Origin: Candidatus Colicola coprequi
GTDB lineage: Bacteria; Bacteroidota; Bacteroidia; Bacteroidales; Paludibacteraceae
Direction of reading: 5' to 3'
DNA length: 8,371 bases
NCBI GenBank assembly: GCA_018065765.1
Contig: JAGHSR010000117.1
Coordinates: 1 to 8,371 of the forward strand
In this document: piece after piece, positions 5,912-8,371 of the stretch
Layout: the number at the start of each line of letters is the position of its first letter
How positions within the stretch are numbered: position 1 is the first letter of the stretch
Position numbers and translations under genes: made by a program
The notes under the pieces: model-generated
The model's input: the letters and a program-made list of their open reading frames with translations, nothing else
The model's database searches: none
What the model was told of the DNA's origin: nothing

Positions 5912-5950
5912 ACATGAATCACCATTAATTAGGACATTAATTGAACATGA
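5906..5950 (+). repeat. 12-bp direct repeat in the rmuC-HAD gap
   Basis: AATTGAACATGA occurs at 5906-5917, spanning the rmuC stop, and again at 5939-5950, 33 bp later. CATTAATT is also repeated at 5923-5930 and 5935-5942. This looks like a small local duplication that has diverged. No regulatory role is evident. Confidence 0.6.
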
Positions 5951-5954
5951 TAAA

Positions 5955-6578
5955 ATGAAAAAGCGCACAATGGAACACATACTCATTTTTGACCTTGGTG
6001 GTGTCCTCATGCAGCACGACATGGCAGGTTGTATTGCTGCCTTCACTCGTCTTATGGGTGCGGAGGCTATGCAACAGGTTTTAGGGCTGTGCCCCAATGG
6101 CGAAGGAGTAGATGGTAGTCTGATGGACCGTTTTGAGTGCGGAATGGTTGACGAGCAGGAGTTTGTAGATACTTTATTGTCAGTCTCTCGTCCCGGAACG
6201 ACGGCTGAGGACATCGTTGCGGCATGGAACACCATGCATGCGGGTATTCCGTTGGAACGTCTGGAGCGCATTCGCGAGTGGCAGCAAGAGGGTAATCATA
6301 TCTTACTGCTCAGCAACAACAACGCGCTGCACTATCGTGACGTGATGGACCATTACGATATGTCCATGTTCGACTACTGTTTTGCTTCGCATCTTGTGCA
6401 TGTACGCAAACCCGATGCCGGCATTTTTGCACATGTGCAGCAGTTCATTGACAGTCAGCCTTGGTCAGGATTGCCAATCTGCTTTGTGGATGACTTAGCA
6501 GCCAATCGCGTTGCAGCCGAAGCCTTCGGTTGGCGCACTTTCCCCGACATCGACAGTTTGGTGAACTATCATTTGTGA
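5955..6578 (+). CDS. HAD-superfamily phosphatase (YihX-like subclass)
   Basis: 207 residues, cytosolic, with the four HAD motifs. IFDLGGVL (11-18) carries nucleophile D13, with Gly in place of the usual second Asp. LLLSNNN (117-123) gives S120. RKPDAGIF (151-158) gives K152. CFVDDLAANRVAAEAFGW (177-194) gives the Mg-binding D179/D180. The DxGG/DxGN form and the helical cap between motifs I and II are typical of the subclass that includes E. coli YihX, a glucose-1-phosphate phosphatase, and epoxide-hydrolase N-domains. The substrate here is not determined. A second Met at residue 6 (5970), directly before the conserved strand, is an alternative start. It follows rmuC by 43 nt in the same direction, so they probably share a transcript, although no functional link is obvious. 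Confidence 0.88.
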   Translation: MKKRTMEHILIFDLGGVLMQHDMAGCIAAFTRLMGAEAMQQVLGLCPNGEGVDGSLMDRFECGMVDEQEFVDTLLSVSRPGTTAEDIVAAWNTMHAGIPLERLERIREWQQEGNHILLLSNNNALHYRDVMDHYDMSMFDYCFASHLVHVRKPDAGIFAHVQQFIDSQPWSGLPICFVDDLAANRVAAEAFGWRTFPDIDSLVNYHL

Positions 6579-6582
6579 TTTC

Positions 6583-6616
6583 TTATCTCGCGTTGCAGAC
6601 GCAGCGAGTGAGAAAG
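6583..6616 (+). terminator. imperfect hairpin after the HAD gene
   Basis: Just after the HAD stop, CTCGC at about 6587-6591 pairs with GCGAG at about 6604-6608, and flanking TTTCT and AGAAA arms extend the stem with small internal mismatches. It may help end the rmuC-HAD transcript, but no T-run follows on the plus strand. Confidence 0.3.
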
Positions 6617-6647
6617 AGGGTGTGCCGATTTATTACGACACACCCTC
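6616..6647 (-). terminator. hairpin terminator between convergent HAD and susD genes
   Basis: GAGGGTGTG (6616-6624) pairs with CACACCCTC (6639-6647). One mismatch and two more inner pairs leave an 8-nt A/T loop. On the minus strand the stem is followed by TTTCT, giving a reasonable intrinsic terminator for the SusD gene. On the plus strand no T-run follows, though the hairpin may still slow transcripts coming from the HAD side. Confidence 0.55.
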
Positions 6648-6654
6648 ATGAAGA

Positions 6655-6688
6655 GATAGATGCCTACCTATGATGGAAGGCATCTATC
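6655..6688 (-). terminator. 11-bp perfect hairpin just past the susD stop
   Basis: GATAGATGCCT (6655-6665) pairs exactly with AGGCATCTATC (6678-6688) around a 12-nt loop, 13 nt beyond the end of the SusD gene. On the minus strand it is followed by TCTTC, a weak T-run. With the 6616-6647 stem it makes a tandem pair of hairpins, possibly as a 3'-end stabiliser plus terminator. Confidence 0.5.
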
Positions 6689-6701
6689 AAGGAATATCCA
6701 A

Positions 6702-8371
6702 TTACCAACCTGGGTTCTGGCCGAGTTGAAGATTCAAATCACGCTGACTGCTTGGAATAGGATAGAGGTAGTATTTAGGATTCCATTCACGAATTTGACC
6801 ATGAGCAGCCTCCAAATAACCATTTGCATCTTTGTGCAATGTTTGTGCCAAGTTAGGATCGTCAGCCACATAAGCACCTATTGCAGTGTTCGGATTTGCA
6901 GCATAACCGAGTTTATCCAATTGATGCCAACGAATCAGGTCCCAATAACGATTCCAGTTATCGCACATTAACTCGCAACGACGCTCACGACGGATAGCTT
7001 CAATTAACGTAGCATCTACACCATTACCAGCTGTGGTAATCATCTTGGTAATGCCGGCACGTTGACGCAATTTATTTACGGTTGCATTTAAAATATCATC
7101 TGAGCAAGAACCCAATTCAGCAGTAGCTTCAGCTTTGTTCAGTAAGATTACTGACAACCAGAATAAAGGAGCATCCGTGTAGTTCTTGTTACCATATTGA
7201 CGATAATCAGCACCTAACTCTTCGTTATCATATTTCCAAATACCATAACCCGTAGAGGAACTGGTAGCGTTGTTTCCCTGCCCGTAACGGTCATAGGCAT
7301 TGTCTGTGTAAATCAAACGAGGATCAACCAGAGCTGTCAAACGTTGGTCACGTACACTCAACAAGTTAGTAATGTCGATATAATGTCCTTCTTCATTGTA
7401 AACACCATGGTCTTCTCCGGCTGCCGGTAGGGTACCATCCAATTTTAAGAAGCTATCAAAAGCGTCTTTGGTGATACCATGTTGCTTGGTAGAAGTACTA
7501 GTATAGTCAATGGTAGAGTGAGAGAATACATCCTTTACATAGTGCTTGTAAAGAATCATTTCTTTATTACCACTCAGGTCAATGGAGTTATAATTAGCCT
7601 TATAGTTGTCATTTAACTCAAAGCCCATTCCCATTACAGCATCACTTGCTGTTACGCACTCTGCTAAGAATTTGTTAGCACGCTCATTGTTAGGAGCCTT
7701 CCCGTTTTCAGCCTCAGTGCGGTATTTGCAGAAAGTACCTTCGTACAAGCAAATCTCGGATTTCATTGCTTGTGCCAAAGCAACGCTCCAAGCAGTGGCA
7801 TTCTTTTCGGTAGCAATGTTCGCAATAGCGAAATTGAGGTCAGCCAAAACGCTATCCATGACGATGTCACGATCGGTACGAGCAGCATAGAGCAATGGGT
7901 CGTTGGTTTCAGCCACGTGGTCTAACCAAATGACATCACCAAACATACGAACTAATTGGTAGTGCTCCCAAGCACGCATCATGTGTGCTACGCCCAACCA
8001 ATGGTTGCGATCTTTGTCTCCGATTGCTGATTCTGGCATTGCGGTTACCTTTTCAATCATCACGTTGGCACGACGGATTTCTACATAAGGAGTGGACCAG
8101 TTACCATTAGTGGTAGTCAAACTCTTATGATCCCAGTCTTGGAATTCACGACCGGCCTGGTCGTCACTCAAGCACTTGAAGAAGAACCAACCATTGGTGC
8201 CGGTTCCATTTCCATAACCGGCGAACTGGTTGTAAAAAACGTTAGCATAGGCTTCGACATTGGCAGAACTGCTCCAGAAGTTATCGTTTGTAAACTGATC
8301 AAGCGGTTCTTTGTCCAGCACACTGCAACTTGCAAGCCCCATTACAGAAATGAGTACTATGCCTAAAATAT
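6702..8371 (-). CDS. SusD/RagB-family outer-membrane glycan-binding lipoprotein, N-terminus beyond right edge
   Basis: The reading frame stays open to the right edge. Before the internal Met at 8342 the minus strand reads ILGIVLISV, so the real start is outside the window. The signal ends in a lipobox LASC, with Cys encoded at 8327-8325, followed by SVLDKEPLDQFT, typical of SusD proteins. Hallmarks, numbered from Met 8342, are WSTPYVEIRRANVMIEKV (82-99), HMMRAWEHYQLVRMFGDV (120-137), then near the C-end IRRERRCELMCDNWNRYWDL and LYPIPSSQRDL with the final QNPGW. The region before the QNPGW end carries the PIP/QNP pattern of the SusD C-domain. SusD proteins cap a SusC TonB-dependent transporter and hold glycans at the cell surface; the susC gene normally lies just upstream, beyond the edge. 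No glycoside hydrolase follows here, since the locus ends against the convergent HAD gene. The ligand cannot be told. Confidence 0.95.
   Translation of the reverse strand, partial: ILGIVLISVMGLASCSVLDKEPLDQFTNDNFWSSSANVEAYANVFYNQFAGYGNGTGTNGWFFFKCLSDDQAGREFQDWDHKSLTTTNGNWSTPYVEIRRANVMIEKVTAMPESAIGDKDRNHWLGVAHMMRAWEHYQLVRMFGDVIWLDHVAETNDPLLYAARTDRDIVMDSVLADLNFAIANIATEKNATAWSVALAQAMKSEICLYEGTFCKYRTEAENGKAPNNERANKFLAECVTASDAVMGMGFELNDNYKANYNSIDLSGNKEMILYKHYVKDVFSHSTIDYTSTSTKQHGITKDAFDSFLKLDGTLPAAGEDHGVYNEEGHYIDITNLLSVRDQRLTALVDPRLIYTDNAYDRYGQGNNATSSSTGYGIWKYDNEELGADYRQYGNKNYTDAPLFWLSVILLNKAEATAELGSCSDDILNATVNKLRQRAGITKMITTAGNGVDATLIEAIRRERRCELMCDNWNRYWDLIRWHQLDKLGYAANPNTAIGAYVADDPNLAQTLHKDANGYLEAAHGQIREWNPKYYLYPIPSSQRDLNLQLGQNPGW

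Noticed and set aside
1..8371. CRISPR arrays, tRNA or rRNA genes
   Set aside because: No regularly spaced repeats and no cloverleaf or rRNA-like stretches were seen on reading.

Overview
The window reads as chromosomal DNA of a Bacteroidales bacterium (Bacteroides/Prevotella-like; genus not resolved). The evidence is a SusD/RagB lipoprotein, a DUF3127 protein, phosphoglycerate kinase of the form I know from Bacteroides, an ISAon1-type transposase fragment, and promoters of the Bacteroidetes form (TTTG or TTG, about 20 nt, then TAnnTTTG) in place of sigma70 boxes.

Layout. (1) Positions 1-1046, minus strand: mobile-element and defence debris. A superfamily II helicase of the restriction/type III R-subunit kind runs off the left edge and has lost its 5' part. 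It is joined directly to the front part of an ISAon1-type transposase, which itself has a one-base frameshift near its start and lacks its catalytic part. (2) Positions 1047-1509: a gene-free stretch with several short inverted repeats, followed by a clear promoter. (3) Positions 1510-4161, plus strand: a likely operon of pgk (glycolysis), a DUF3127 OB-fold protein with an SSB-like acidic tip, and a membrane-anchored calcineurin-like phosphoesterase. The last two are coupled through a TAATG overlap. (4) Positions 4150-4635, minus strand: an unusually short RecO. Its 3' end overlaps the phosphoesterase by 12 nt, and its 5' end is divergent from rmuC. (5) Positions 4712-6578, plus strand: rmuC and a HAD phosphatase of the DxGG(V) type. 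(6) Positions 6579-6701: hairpins between convergent genes. (7) Positions 6702-8371, minus strand: most of a SusD-family glycan-binding lipoprotein, running off the right edge just inside its signal peptide. Its susC partner would be expected beyond that edge.

recO and rmuC are both recombination/repair genes and fire from two promoters interlocked in about 50 bp. The pgk operon is ordinary housekeeping with an OB-fold passenger. I see no convincing new multi-gene system. The best second looks are the IS/helicase junction, the compact RecO with its near-leaderless start, and the DUF3127 tail.
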